Source of the DNA: Tsukamurella sp. M9C
Lineage (GTDB): Bacteria; Actinomycetota; Actinomycetes; Mycobacteriales; Mycobacteriaceae
DNA length: 32,658 nucleotides
Direction: 5' to 3'
Assembly (NCBI RefSeq): GCF_020169415.1
Contig: NZ_JAIULG010000058.1
Coordinates: forward strand, 1-32,658
Position 1 is the stretch's first letter, and every line of letters starts with the position of its first letter. Of this stretch, positions 17,178 to 24,240 are shown in pieces. Made by a program: the position numbers and the translations under genes. The notes beneath the pieces were generated by a model. That model saw only the letters and a program-made list of their open reading frames with translations, made no database searches and was not told where the DNA came from.

Positions 17178-18916
17178 GCGATCTCCTTCGTGGTGTGGCC
17201 CGCGGGGAGCAGGCCTGCGGGCAGGTCGATGTAGCGGCCCCGCAGCCACTCGCCGACGCCCTTGGCCTGCGGGTCGAACCGGTAGCCGTGGGCGACGCCC
17301 TTGCCCAGCAGGTCCTCGACGACGAAGTTGAGGGCCTTGAGGTTGGGCAGCTCGTAGCGGCGGACGGGGAGGTCCGCGGCCTCCGGAAGGAGTTCGCGCA
17401 GAGCCTGTTCGGTCAGATTACTGCGCAGCCATTCGAAGGCCGCGTCGGACTCCGCCCAGACGCCGACGTTGGCGCTGCCGCCCTTGTCGCCGCTGCGCGC
17501 GCCGAAGACGGTCCCGAGCGGGACGCGGACCGTCGGACCTGTGGGGCGCGGGTCGTCGCCGCCCGGTTGGGACGGATCGGCGGGGAGCTCCTGGACGACC
17601 GCCGGCGGGGCGACGTCGACGACGGTGCCGTCGGGCCGGTGGGCGCGGTGCGGGACGTCGCCGTTCGGCACGTACACGGCCTGGTACACCCCGTACGGGC
17701 CGCCGCTCGAGGGCGGCGCCATCGGGGAGGCACCGGGGTAGGTGGCGAGCGCGAGTTCCACGGCGGCGGAGCTGAAGGCGCGGCCGACCCGGTTCGGGTC
17801 GGCGTCCCACGCCACCGCGGTGAGGGTGGCCGACGCGGCCGCCTCGGTGGGGGCGTCGGGATGGTCGGTGCGCGCCAGGCGGAACTGCAGGTCCGACGGT
17901 GCGCCGCCGCTCCGCTCGAGCGAATCGCGCAGTTGCGCCTCCAGCAGTGCTGCCTTGCGCTCGACGTCGATGCCGGTGAGCAGGAAGGCGATCTCGTTGC
18001 GGAAGCCGCCGAGCGTGGTGGTCGCGACCTTGGTGGTGGTCGACGGTGCCTCGCCGCGCACGCCGCTGACGGTGACGCGGTCCGGGCCGTCCTGGGCGAG
18101 GGTCATGGAGTCGAGTCGCAGCGTGACATCGGGGTTCGCGTAGCGCTGTCCGGTGACCTCGTAGAGCAGCTGCGCGGTGACGGTGCCCACTTCGACGACG
18201 CCGCCGGTGCCGGGCTGCTTGGTGATGGCGAAGGAGCCGTCGGCGGCGATCTCGGCGATGGGGAAACCGGGGTGGAGGAGCTGCTCGATCGGGTGGCGGT
18301 CGAAGAAGGCGTAGTTGCCACCGGTGGCCTGGGTGCCGCACTCGATGATGTGCCCCGCGGCGACGGCGCCGGCGAGGGCGTCGAAGTCGGTGCGCTGCCA
18401 GCCGAACTCGGCGATGGCGGGCCCCAGGATCACGGAGGCATCGGTGACGCGGCCGGTGATGACGATGTCGGCGCCGGCGGCCAGGCAATCGGCGATACCG
18501 AAGGCGCCGAGGTAGGCGTTGGCGGTCACGGCGTTCGGCACGCCGAGGTCGGCGGACCGGGCGAGGAGATCGTCACCGTCGACCCAGCCGACCTTGAGAT
18601 CGGTGCCGGACTCGGCGACCGCCTTCTCCACGGCGGCGGCGAGGCCGCCCGGGTTGAGGCCGCCGGCGTTGACGACGACCTTGGTGCCGCGTTCGGCGAG
18701 GAGGCCGAGGTGCGGGGTGAGGTGCCGCAGGAAGGTCTTGGCGTAGCCGAGATCCGCGTCCTTGAGGCGGTCGCGCCCGAGGATGAGCATGGTGAGCTCG
18801 GCGAGGTAGTCCCCGGTGATGTAGTCGACGCGGGGCCCGGCGAGCATCTCGCCGATCGCCGCGGCGCGGTCGCCGTAGAAGCCGGAGACGTTGGCGATGC
18901 TGATGGTGCGGGTCAT
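17174..18916 (-). CDS. AtuA-like DUF1446 family protein of acyclic terpene/branched acyl-CoA catabolism
   Basis: A 580-residue protein with two parts. A large N-terminal DUF1446 domain (about 1-450) includes ISIANVSGFYGDR, a YITGDYLAELTM segment, VVVNAGGLNP, TGRVTDASVILGP (about 175-187) and a HIIECGTQATGGNY segment. A C-terminal AtuA-like domain (about 475-570) carries the conserved ARSGDKGGSANVGVW. The family is named for AtuA of Pseudomonas, which is needed for citronellol/geraniol use, but its reaction is not established. Remembered gene order in M. tuberculosis (Rv0976c beside fadE13-accD2-accA2-fadE12-echA7) supports its place in this pathway. ATG at 18916 has a perfect AGGAGG and overlaps the stop of the gene before it; its own stop overlaps the next start. 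Such tight coupling suggests a fixed ratio with both neighbours. Confidence 0.85.
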   Translation of the reverse strand: MTRTISIANVSGFYGDRAAAIGEMLAGPRVDYITGDYLAELTMLILGRDRLKDADLGYAKTFLRHLTPHLGLLAERGTKVVVNAGGLNPGGLAAAVEKAVAESGTDLKVGWVDGDDLLARSADLGVPNAVTANAYLGAFGIADCLAAGADIVITGRVTDASVILGPAIAEFGWQRTDFDALAGAVAAGHIIECGTQATGGNYAFFDRHPIEQLLHPGFPIAEIAADGSFAITKQPGTGGVVEVGTVTAQLLYEVTGQRYANPDVTLRLDSMTLAQDGPDRVTVSGVRGEAPSTTTKVATTTLGGFRNEIAFLLTGIDVERKAALLEAQLRDSLERSGGAPSDLQFRLARTDHPDAPTEAAASATLTAVAWDADPNRVGRAFSSAAVELALATYPGASPMAPPSSGGPYGVYQAVYVPNGDVPHRAHRPDGTVVDVAPPAVVQELPADPSQPGGDDPRPTGPTVRVPLGTVFGARSGDKGGSANVGVWAESDAAFEWLRSNLTEQALRELLPEAADLPVRRYELPNLKALNFVVEDLLGKGVAHGYRFDPQAKGVGEWLRGRYIDLPAGLLPAGHTTKEIA

Positions 18917-19695
18917 GGACGTTCCTCCTGCGGGGCGCGGCCCGTGCCGGGGGCCCCGGCGAAGCACTGCGCGATGGTGAGCCAGTGGGCGGCGTCCTCG
19001 CCCGTGGCGACGAGATCGGTGTCGACGAGGTTGACGCGCTGGGTCGCGAGGCGGCAGAAGTCCTCGAGCGAGCCGGTGACGCGCTGTGCGGCGTCGCCGG
19101 GCCCGAACGTGATCTCGGCGCCGTCGGCGGCGACGAGGAAGACGTCGAAGGGCTCGGCGGGCGGGGTCTCGCCGTTGACGGTGTAGGCGAAGTCGCGGGT
19201 CTTGTAGGCGATCTTGGCGACGTGGGGGAGTGCCTCCGGGGCGTCCAGCTCGGTGCCCGCCGCGTCGGCGATGTCGAGGCCGTGCGCCCAGGTCTCCATG
19301 AGGCGGGCGTTGGCCATGGTGGCGGGCCGCATGGGCGGGCCGAACCAGGGGAGCGGCGTGCCGGGATCCGCCTCGCGGAGCGCGACGGCGAGGGCGGCGC
19401 GGGCGCGGTCCCAGCGGGCCCGCAGGTCCGGATCGGCGGCGAGCTCGGCGGCTCCGGCGTCGACGAAGCCCATCGGGTCCTGCATCGCGTCCTGGAGGAT
19501 CGCGGCGAAGCCGTCGGGGTCGGTGGCGGCGACGAGGGAGACCTCGTCCGTCCAGGCCAGGTGGGCGACCTGGTGGGCGACGGTCCAGCCCTCGGCGGGC
19601 GTGGAGATCGACCAGTCGGGGAGCGAATCCGCGATGGCGGCGACGGCGGCCGAGGTGGACTCGAGCGCGTCGAACACGGGGGCTGAAGTGGGCAC
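18913..19695 (-). CDS. TIGR03084 / DinB-like putative metal-binding protein
   Basis: A 260-residue protein, the first gene of the catabolic operon. An N-terminal four-helix part of the DinB/maleylpyruvate-isomerase type contains WTVAHQVAHLAWTDE (about 37-51), where the spaced His residues are likely metal ligands, and METWAHGLDIADA (about 133-145) supplies another. A C-terminal part with GSLEDFCRLATQR resembles the actinobacterial TIGR03084 family, frequently found beside AtuA-like genes. Members of the fold often use mycothiol, but no such use can be shown here. The start is uncertain: GTG at 19695 is 6 nt from a CAGAGT -10, whereas an in-frame GTG at 19701 would abut it. Neither has a Shine-Dalgarno. 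Confidence 0.75.
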   Translation of the reverse strand: MPTSAPVFDALESTSAAVAAIADSLPDWSISTPAEGWTVAHQVAHLAWTDEVSLVAATDPDGFAAILQDAMQDPMGFVDAGAAELAADPDLRARWDRARAALAVALREADPGTPLPWFGPPMRPATMANARLMETWAHGLDIADAAGTELDAPEALPHVAKIAYKTRDFAYTVNGETPPAEPFDVFLVAADGAEITFGPGDAAQRVTGSLEDFCRLATQRVNLVDTDLVATGEDAAHWLTIAQCFAGAPGTGRAPQEERP

Positions 19696-19701
19696 GCCCA
19701 C

Positions 19702-19730
19702 ACTCTGTCAGTCGGTGACGAAAAAAACAA
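19702..19730 (-). promoter_or_regulatory. Promoter of the catabolic operon
   Basis: On the minus strand TTGTTT (19725-19730) and CAGAGT (19702-19707) are 17 bp apart. The start would fall at or next to the first gene's GTG. The -35 is inside one arm of the palindrome 19725-19746, the usual place for a TetR-type repressor to act. Confidence 0.5.
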
Positions 19731-19746
19731 GCAGCAATGCTTGTTT
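19725..19746. promoter_or_regulatory. 22-bp palindrome, putative TetR operator
   Basis: AAACAAGCA and TGCTTGTTT form perfect 9-bp arms around a GCAA spacer. The site covers the -35 of the catabolic operon promoter. A further half-site GCTTGTT occurs at 19764-19770, 25 bp from the equivalent half-site in the palindrome. It is AT-rich compared with the surroundings. Assignment to the TetR protein at 9802-10416 is inference from shared operon. Confidence 0.6.
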
Positions 19747-19802
19747 GCGGCGTGGAGTCCGCGGCTTGTTGTGACGTACATGGCGATAATTCAACGTTGA
19801 TG

Positions 19803-19831
19803 TTGACAGTGGTCTGGATCACTGTGATGCT
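19803..19831 (+). promoter_or_regulatory. Sigma70-type promoter of the MFS transporter
   Basis: A consensus TTGACA (19803-19808), 17 bp of spacer and GATGCT (19826-19831). The start would be near 19838, giving a leader of about 54 nt with a GAGGAG Shine-Dalgarno. The spacer is filled by an inverted repeat (19806-19825). Confidence 0.6.
19806..19825. promoter_or_regulatory. Inverted repeat inside the MFS promoter spacer, putative operator
   Basis: ACAGTG, 8 nt, CACTGT: perfect 6-bp arms exactly between the -35 and -10. A bound regulator here would block polymerase or change promoter twist. No dedicated regulator gene is adjacent. A separate perfect palindrome TCAACGTTGA lies at 19791-19800 just upstream of the -35. 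Confidence 0.45.
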
Positions 19832-19891
19832 CTGACGTGTATGTCGGAGGTTCGACGTGCATGCCAGACGCATCCTGTCTCGAGGAGACCC

Positions 19892-21151
19892 ATGTCCAGT
19901 TCGCTTCCCGCCGATGGTCGCCGCCGATACGCGGTCGTCGCTGTCTGTTTCGCCGCGATCGTGTTCGACGGCTACGACCTGATCGTGTACGGATCGACCA
20001 TCCCCGCGCTGTTGGCGTACGAGCCCTGGGGCCTCAGCCGCGCGGAGGCGGGTGCCATCGGGAGTTACGCGCTGATGGGCATGTTCTTCGGCGCGATCCT
20101 CGCCGGCACCCTGACCGATCGGTTCGGGAGGCGGAAGCTATTCATAGGATGCCTGGTCTGGTACTCGGCGGCGATGATCGCGGTGGCGCTGGCTCCGACG
20201 CCGCTGCTCCTTGGGGTGTTCCGGTTCATCGCGGGGCTCGGCTTCGGAGGCGTGGCACCGGTCGCGATCGCGCTCGTCGTCGAGGTGGCGCGGCCGCGGG
20301 AGAAGAACCTACTCAACGCGTTGATGCTCGCGGGCCTGCCGGTGGGCGGGATCATCGCCGCCTTGTGCGCGCTGTGGTTCGGGGAGGTGCTCGGGTTTCG
20401 CGGACTGTGGGCGATCGGCGCCTCGGCACTGGTGCTCGTCGTGCCGGTGGCCTGGAAGGTGGTCCCGGAGACCACTCCTGCGACTGCCAACTCGGGGCCC
20501 GCGGGCGATGGATCGGGGGGAGAGCCCGGCGTGCTGCGGCGGCTCACGTCCGGGCCTGCGGTCGTTGCGCTGATCCTGTTCGCGGTCGCCAACTTCGCGG
20601 GTTTCCTGTTGGTGTTCGGGCTCAACACGTGGTTGCCCGAGATGATGCGCAAGGCGGGTTACAGCCTCGGCTCCGCCCTGACCTTCCAGGTGCTGCTCAA
20701 CGTCGGGGCGGTCGTCGGCGGCGTCATCGGGGCCGTGCTGGCGGACCGGTACGGGAACCGGATCGTGGGCGCCGGGTACTTCGTCGTGGCCGCGTGTGCG
20801 ATCGGCGGGATGGCGATGACGCCGAGCACCGCCGTGATGTACCTCGTCGTGCTGTTCGTGGGTGCCGGCTCGATCGGCACGCAGATCGTGCTCTTCGGCT
20901 ATGTCGCCACCTACTACCCCGCGGAGGTGCGCGCTTCCGCGCTCGGGATCAGCACCGGGATCGGCCGGCTCGGCGCGGTGACGGGGCCGCTGGTGGGCGG
21001 TGTGCTGCTCACTGCCGGCGTCTCGTTCGCGGGGATCGCGGTCATGTTCGGAGCGGTCGCCGCCGCGGGCGGCGCGGCGTGCCTCCTGGTTCCCCGTCGC
21101 GCCGAGGAGGTCGGTGCGCAGGTTGTCCCCGCGCGCGCCGTCGGTGCGTAG
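19892..21151 (+). CDS. MFS transporter of the aromatic acid:H+ symporter (AAHS) type
   Basis: A 419-residue inner-membrane protein with about 12 hydrophobic segments. The first helix contains DGYDLIVYGSTIPAL (about 24-38), the DGxD-type signature of aromatic acid symporters such as PcaK and BenK. DRFGRRK (about 73-79) is the major facilitator loop 2-3 motif, repeated in weaker form as DRYGNR after helix 8. The start ATG at 19892 has GAGGAG a few nucleotides upstream; an in-frame codon at 19841 lies too close to the predicted transcription start. Several codons rare in this window occur (CTA 20138, ATA 20144, GGA), so it may be a newer gene or simply less optimised. The substrate is not readable; it could import an acid fed to the divergent catabolic operon. 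Confidence 0.88.
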   Translation: MSSSLPADGRRRYAVVAVCFAAIVFDGYDLIVYGSTIPALLAYEPWGLSRAEAGAIGSYALMGMFFGAILAGTLTDRFGRRKLFIGCLVWYSAAMIAVALAPTPLLLGVFRFIAGLGFGGVAPVAIALVVEVARPREKNLLNALMLAGLPVGGIIAALCALWFGEVLGFRGLWAIGASALVLVVPVAWKVVPETTPATANSGPAGDGSGGEPGVLRRLTSGPAVVALILFAVANFAGFLLVFGLNTWLPEMMRKAGYSLGSALTFQVLLNVGAVVGGVIGAVLADRYGNRIVGAGYFVVAACAIGGMAMTPSTAVMYLVVLFVGAGSIGTQIVLFGYVATYYPAEVRASALGISTGIGRLGAVTGPLVGGVLLTAGVSFAGIAVMFGAVAAAGGAACLLVPRRAEEVGAQVVPARAVGA

Positions 21152-21169
21152 GCAGGCGATCTGCCGTAC
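21148..21169. terminator. Weak hairpin between convergent MFS and HNH genes
   Basis: GGCAG (21151-21155), a 5-nt loop and CTGCC (21161-21165), extended by GTA/TAC pairs with one bulged G at 21166. It overlaps the MFS stop codon and has no U-tract. A short terminator is possible. Confidence 0.3.
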
Positions 21170-21172
21170 GCG

Positions 21173-21904
21173 TCAGGAGCAGGTCTTCATGGACTGATCG
21201 ACGACGGCGGCGGAGGAGCGGTCGACGGACAGGCCGTACTCGCGGGCGACGAACGAGAACTGGCGGGCGTACTGGCAGTGGAAGCGCTCGTTCGAGGGCA
21301 TCCACCGACCCGGGGGAGAGTCGCTCTTGTTCTCGTTCGCCGGCCCGTCGACGGCCACGAGGTTGCGCGGATCGTTCGCGAAGGCGGCGCGCTTCGCGTC
21401 GTCCCACGACCACGCGCCCATGTCCCAGGCATAGGCCAGCGCGACCACATGGTCGATCTGCACCTTGGCGGAGGTCTTCGCGCCGCGCTCGAAACGGATG
21501 GTCGCGCCGCCGTACGGATCGGTCAGCACGCCCGTCGCGACGGCGCGGGGGCAGGCGGAAGTGCGGACATAGGTCTTGTCCTTCAGGTCGCGGTCCAGCA
21601 CGTCGTTGCGGGTGTCGCAGCCGTTGTGTCCGAGCGGCGCCGACTGGTCGTCGGTCCACGCCTTCCCGAAGGCCGCGCGGCGGTAGGGCTGCGGGGCTCG
21701 CTCGCGCGCGGCGACGATCCGGACCCCGGCGAGCGGCGCACCGTCGGGCATGGTGGCGGTGGGCGCGGCCGAACCGGTGGTGGGCTCGGCCCCGGACCGG
21801 TCCCGGTAGGCCCCGATCGCGACGAAGACGGCGGTCGCCGTGACCAGGACGAGCGCGAGCCACGACCGCCGGGACAGGCTGCGGGCGGTTCTCCGGCGGG
21901 ACAC
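21173..21904 (-). CDS. Exported HNH endonuclease family protein (DUF1524-type)
   Basis: A 243-residue protein with a basic N-terminus and one hydrophobic segment (about residues 16-32), so it is secreted or anchored with the nuclease outside the membrane. The nuclease core is [17 protein letters not shown] followed by [19 protein letters not shown] and FHCQYARQF, the DH...N...N/K pattern of HNH/DUF1524 nucleases. A cysteine pair (HNGCDTRND and SACPRA) could form a disulfide. The GTG at 21904 follows a TAGGTT -10 by 6 nt with no Shine-Dalgarno, so the mRNA is likely leaderless. Likely roles are DNA scavenging or degradation outside the cell; a link to DNA uptake by ComEA/ComEC about 8 kb away is speculation. 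Confidence 0.82.
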   Translation of the reverse strand: MSRRRTARSLSRRSWLALVLVTATAVFVAIGAYRDRSGAEPTTGSAAPTATMPDGAPLAGVRIVAARERAPQPYRRAAFGKAWTDDQSAPLGHNGCDTRNDVLDRDLKDKTYVRTSACPRAVATGVLTDPYGGATIRFERGAKTSAKVQIDHVVALAYAWDMGAWSWDDAKRAAFANDPRNLVAVDGPANENKSDSPPGRWMPSNERFHCQYARQFSFVAREYGLSVDRSSAAVVDQSMKTCS

Positions 21905-21916
21905 GTCGGCAACCTA
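21905..21916 (-). promoter_or_regulatory. -10 element of the leaderless HNH gene
   Basis: TAGGTT (21911-21916, minus strand), then 6 nt to the GTG start. It lies 32 bp from the divergent proA -10. A small inverted repeat CGGAC/GTCCG (21923-21938) lies between the two promoters. Confidence 0.5.
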
Positions 21917-21948
21917 ACACCGCGGACCGACAAGTCCGGCCCGCCACG

Positions 21949-21960
21949 TATTCTCGGACC
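21949..21960 (+). promoter_or_regulatory. -10 element of the leaderless proA promoter
   Basis: TATTCT (21949-21954) and 6 nt to the proA ATG, with no Shine-Dalgarno in between. No convincing -35 is seen. Confidence 0.55.
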
Positions 21961-23235
21961 ATGAGCACGCCCACCGCCCAGGACGCCAAACTGCAGGCCG
22001 CGACCACCGCGGTCGAGGAGGCGGCCCGCGCCGCCCGCGCCGCCTCGAAGCACCTGATCACGCTGACCACCGAGCAGAAGAACGCCGCGCTGCACGCCGC
22101 CGCCGACGCGCTGCTGGCGAAAAAGGACCGGATCCTCGCGGCCAACGCCGAGGACGTCGAGCGGGCCCGCGCCGCCGGCACCGAGGAGGCGCTCATCGAC
22201 CGGCTCGCGCTCAACGAGGCCCGGGTCGACGGCATCGCCTCCGGCCTGCGGCAGGTCGCCGGCCTGCCGGACCCCGTCGGGAACGTCCTCCGCGGATCGA
22301 CCCTGCCCAACGGCCTCGAGCTGCGCCAGGTCGCCGTGCCGCTCGGCGTGGTCGGGATCGTCTACGAGGCCCGGCCGAACGTCACCGTCGACGCCTTCGG
22401 GCTCACCCTCAAGTCGGGCAACGCCGTGCTGCTGCGCGGCTCCAGCTCGGCGGCCTCGTCGAACGCCGCCCTCGTGGCCGTGCTGCGCGAGTCCCTGGAG
22501 GCGAGCGGCATCACGCCCGACGCGGTCGCGCTCCTCTCCGCCGACTCGCGCGCCAGCGTCACCGCGCTGATCCGCGCCCGCGGCCTCGTCGACGTGGTCA
22601 TCCCGCGCGGCGGCGCCGGGCTCATCGCGGCCGTCGTGCGCGACGCGACCGTGCCCACGATCGAGACCGGTACGGGTAACTGCCACATCTACGTCCACCC
22701 CGCGGCCGACCTCGACATGGCCGAGGAGATCGTGCTCAACGCCAAGACCCGCCGGCCCAGCGTGTGCAACACGGTCGAGACCGTGCTCGTGGACCGCGCG
22801 CTCGCCGACACCTTCCTGCCCCGCCTGCTCGGCACCTTCCAGGCCGAGGGCGTGATCGTGCACGGCGACGAGACCGGCATGGTTCCCGCTACCGAGACCG
22901 ACTGGGCCGACGAGTACCTCAGCCTCGACGTCGCGGTGAAGATCGTCGACGGGCTGGATCAGGCGATCGAACACATCGACCGCTACGGCACCGGCCACAC
23001 CGAGGCCATCGTCACCGGCGACCTCGCCGCCGCCCGCGCCTTCACCACCCGCGTCGACGCGGCCGCGGTGATGGTCAACGCCTCCACCGCCTTCACCGAC
23101 GGCGAGCAGTTCGGGTTCGGCGCCGAGATCGGCATCTCGACGCAGAAACTGCACGCCCGCGGCCCGATGGGACTGCCCGAGCTCACCTCGACCAAGTGGA
23201 TCGCGTGGGGCGACGGACACGTCCGTCCCCGGTAA
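21961..23235 (+). CDS. proA: Glutamate-5-semialdehyde dehydrogenase (gamma-glutamyl phosphate reductase)
   Basis: A 424-residue cytosolic enzyme of proline synthesis that reduces gamma-glutamyl phosphate with NADPH to glutamate semialdehyde. It has the aldehyde dehydrogenase fold. [19 protein letters not shown] (127-145) is the family signature in the N half. The catalytic cysteine is C269 in RPSVCNTVE, and [10 protein letters not shown] with [21 protein letters not shown] lies near the end. Length is typical. The ATG at 21961 is preceded by a TATTCT -10 at 6 nt, so it is probably leaderless. No proB is in the window. Its neighbourhood (MoxR/VWA pair, then nadD) is shared with mycobacteria, where proA is Rv2427c. 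Confidence 0.96.
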   Translation: MSTPTAQDAKLQAATTAVEEAARAARAASKHLITLTTEQKNAALHAAADALLAKKDRILAANAEDVERARAAGTEEALIDRLALNEARVDGIASGLRQVAGLPDPVGNVLRGSTLPNGLELRQVAVPLGVVGIVYEARPNVTVDAFGLTLKSGNAVLLRGSSSAASSNAALVAVLRESLEASGITPDAVALLSADSRASVTALIRARGLVDVVIPRGGAGLIAAVVRDATVPTIETGTGNCHIYVHPAADLDMAEEIVLNAKTRRPSVCNTVETVLVDRALADTFLPRLLGTFQAEGVIVHGDETGMVPATETDWADEYLSLDVAVKIVDGLDQAIEHIDRYGTGHTEAIVTGDLAAARAFTTRVDAAAVMVNASTAFTDGEQFGFGAEIGISTQKLHARGPMGLPELTSTKWIAWGDGHVRPR

Positions 23236-23269
23236 TCCCGACCCCGCTCACACCCGGCGCGCGGCCCGG

Positions 23270-23281
23270 TAGGTTGTCGCC
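23270..23281 (+). promoter_or_regulatory. -10 element of the first leaderless SRPBCC gene
   Basis: TAGGTT (23270-23275), 6 nt, ATG at 23282; no Shine-Dalgarno. Confidence 0.6.
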
Positions 23282-23731
23282 ATGGCAATCAACGAGTCCC
23301 TCGAATTCGACATCGACGCCCCCGTCAAGCTGGTCCTCGACACGCTCGCCGACGTCGACGCCCTGCCGGACTGGTCGTCGGCGCACAGCAACGTCAAGGT
23401 CGTCGAGCGCGACGCGAACGGCCGCCCCAGCGTGGTCGACGCCTCCGTCGGGCTGCTGATGTTCAGCGACAACCTGACGTTCGACTACGTCTTCACCGAC
23501 GTGAGCTGCAAGTGGGACACCCGCAACGAGGGCACCGCCGTGCGCAGCCAGGGCGGCATCTACGAGCTCTCGCCCAAGGGCGACGACCAGACGCACGTCA
23601 AGGTCACGATGTACCTCGACCCCAAGGTCAAGGCGCCCGGCTTCGTGGTCAAGAAGGGCATCAAGCTCGCCATGGACATCATCAAGAACGGCCTCACCAA
23701 AGAGGTCATGAAGCGCAAGGCCGCGGCCTGA
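23282..23731 (+). CDS. SRPBCC (START-like) family protein, first of a tandem pair
   Basis: A 149-residue soluble protein that should form a helix-grip fold with a hydrophobic pocket. An N-terminal beta strand leads to a short helix (VLDTLADVDALPDWSS) and a run of strands, including VRSQGGIYELSP around residue 88-100. PGFVVKKGIKLAMDIIKNG is the long C-terminal helix, and the protein ends in a basic KEVMKRKAAA tail. The family binds lipids or polyketide-like ligands; CoxG, a membrane-anchoring protein of CO dehydrogenase maturation, is one member. It is about 40-50% identical by eye to the next gene and reminiscent of the mycobacterial Rv0854/Rv0856/Rv0857 group. No enzymatic residue can be named. 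Leaderless ATG. Confidence 0.82.
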   Translation: MAINESLEFDIDAPVKLVLDTLADVDALPDWSSAHSNVKVVERDANGRPSVVDASVGLLMFSDNLTFDYVFTDVSCKWDTRNEGTAVRSQGGIYELSPKGDDQTHVKVTMYLDPKVKAPGFVVKKGIKLAMDIIKNGLTKEVMKRKAAA

Positions 23732-23737
23732 CGGTCC

Positions 23738-23770
23738 GCCGCCGGGCTCCGTTCGGCGGGGCCCGGCGGC
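23738..23770. terminator. GC-rich hairpin between the two SRPBCC genes
   Basis: Perfect 10-bp arms (23738-23747 with 23761-23770) around a 13-nt loop, starting just after the first SRPBCC stop. No U-tract. It fits an actinobacterial-type terminator separating two independently promoted paralogues. Confidence 0.5.
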
Positions 23771-23775
23771 ACCGC

Positions 23776-23787
23776 TAGATTGTTGCG
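23776..23787 (+). promoter_or_regulatory. -10 element of the second leaderless SRPBCC gene
   Basis: TAGATT (23776-23781), 6 nt, ATG at 23788; no Shine-Dalgarno. The arrangement copies that of the first paralogue, so the promoter may have been duplicated with the gene. Confidence 0.6.
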
Positions 23788-24240
23788 ATGGCAATCAACG
23801 AGAAGGTCGAGTTCGAGATCGACGCCCCCGCGGCGCTCGCCTACGCGACGCTGCTGGACGTCGAATCGCTCCCCGCGTGGTCGTCCTCGCACAAGAGCGT
23901 GACCGTCGCCGAGCGCGATGCGGCGGGCAATCCCCGCGTCGTCGAGGTCGAGGCCGGCATGGTCGGCATCAGCGACACCATGCGCTTCCGCTACGAGTTC
24001 ACCCCCGAGACCAGGGTCGCCTGGCAGTCCGAGGGCGAGGGCGTGGCCGTGCGCTCCCAGGGCGGGTACTACCAGCTCACGCCCGTCGGCGACGACAAGG
24101 TGCACGTGCTCTGCGACATGAACATCGACCTCAAGATCAAGCTGCCCGGCTTCGTCGTGCGCAAGGGTGTGAAGATGAGTGCAGAGATCGCGTCGAAGGG
24201 CTTCTCGAAGGAGGTCCTCAAACGGAAGGCTGCACGCTGA
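23788..24240 (+). CDS. SRPBCC (START-like) family protein, second of a tandem pair
   Basis: A 150-residue paralogue of the preceding protein. The shared parts are the MAINE start, EIDAP, DVxxLPxWSSxH (about 24-35), ERDAxGxPxVV, AVRSQGGxYxLxPxGDD and the PGFVVxKGxK helix with the basic KEVxKRKAA end. The middle strands have diverged (ISDTMRFRYEFTPETRVAW here), which would change the ligand pocket. Its stop overlaps the probable start of the MoxR gene, linking it to that gene more closely than its twin. The CoxG-like position before a CoxD-like ATPase and a CoxE-like VWA protein suggests a helper role in the same process. No ligand is known. Confidence 0.82.
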   Translation: MAINEKVEFEIDAPAALAYATLLDVESLPAWSSSHKSVTVAERDAAGNPRVVEVEAGMVGISDTMRFRYEFTPETRVAWQSEGEGVAVRSQGGYYQLTPVGDDKVHVLCDMNIDLKIKLPGFVVRKGVKMSAEIASKGFSKEVLKRKAAR

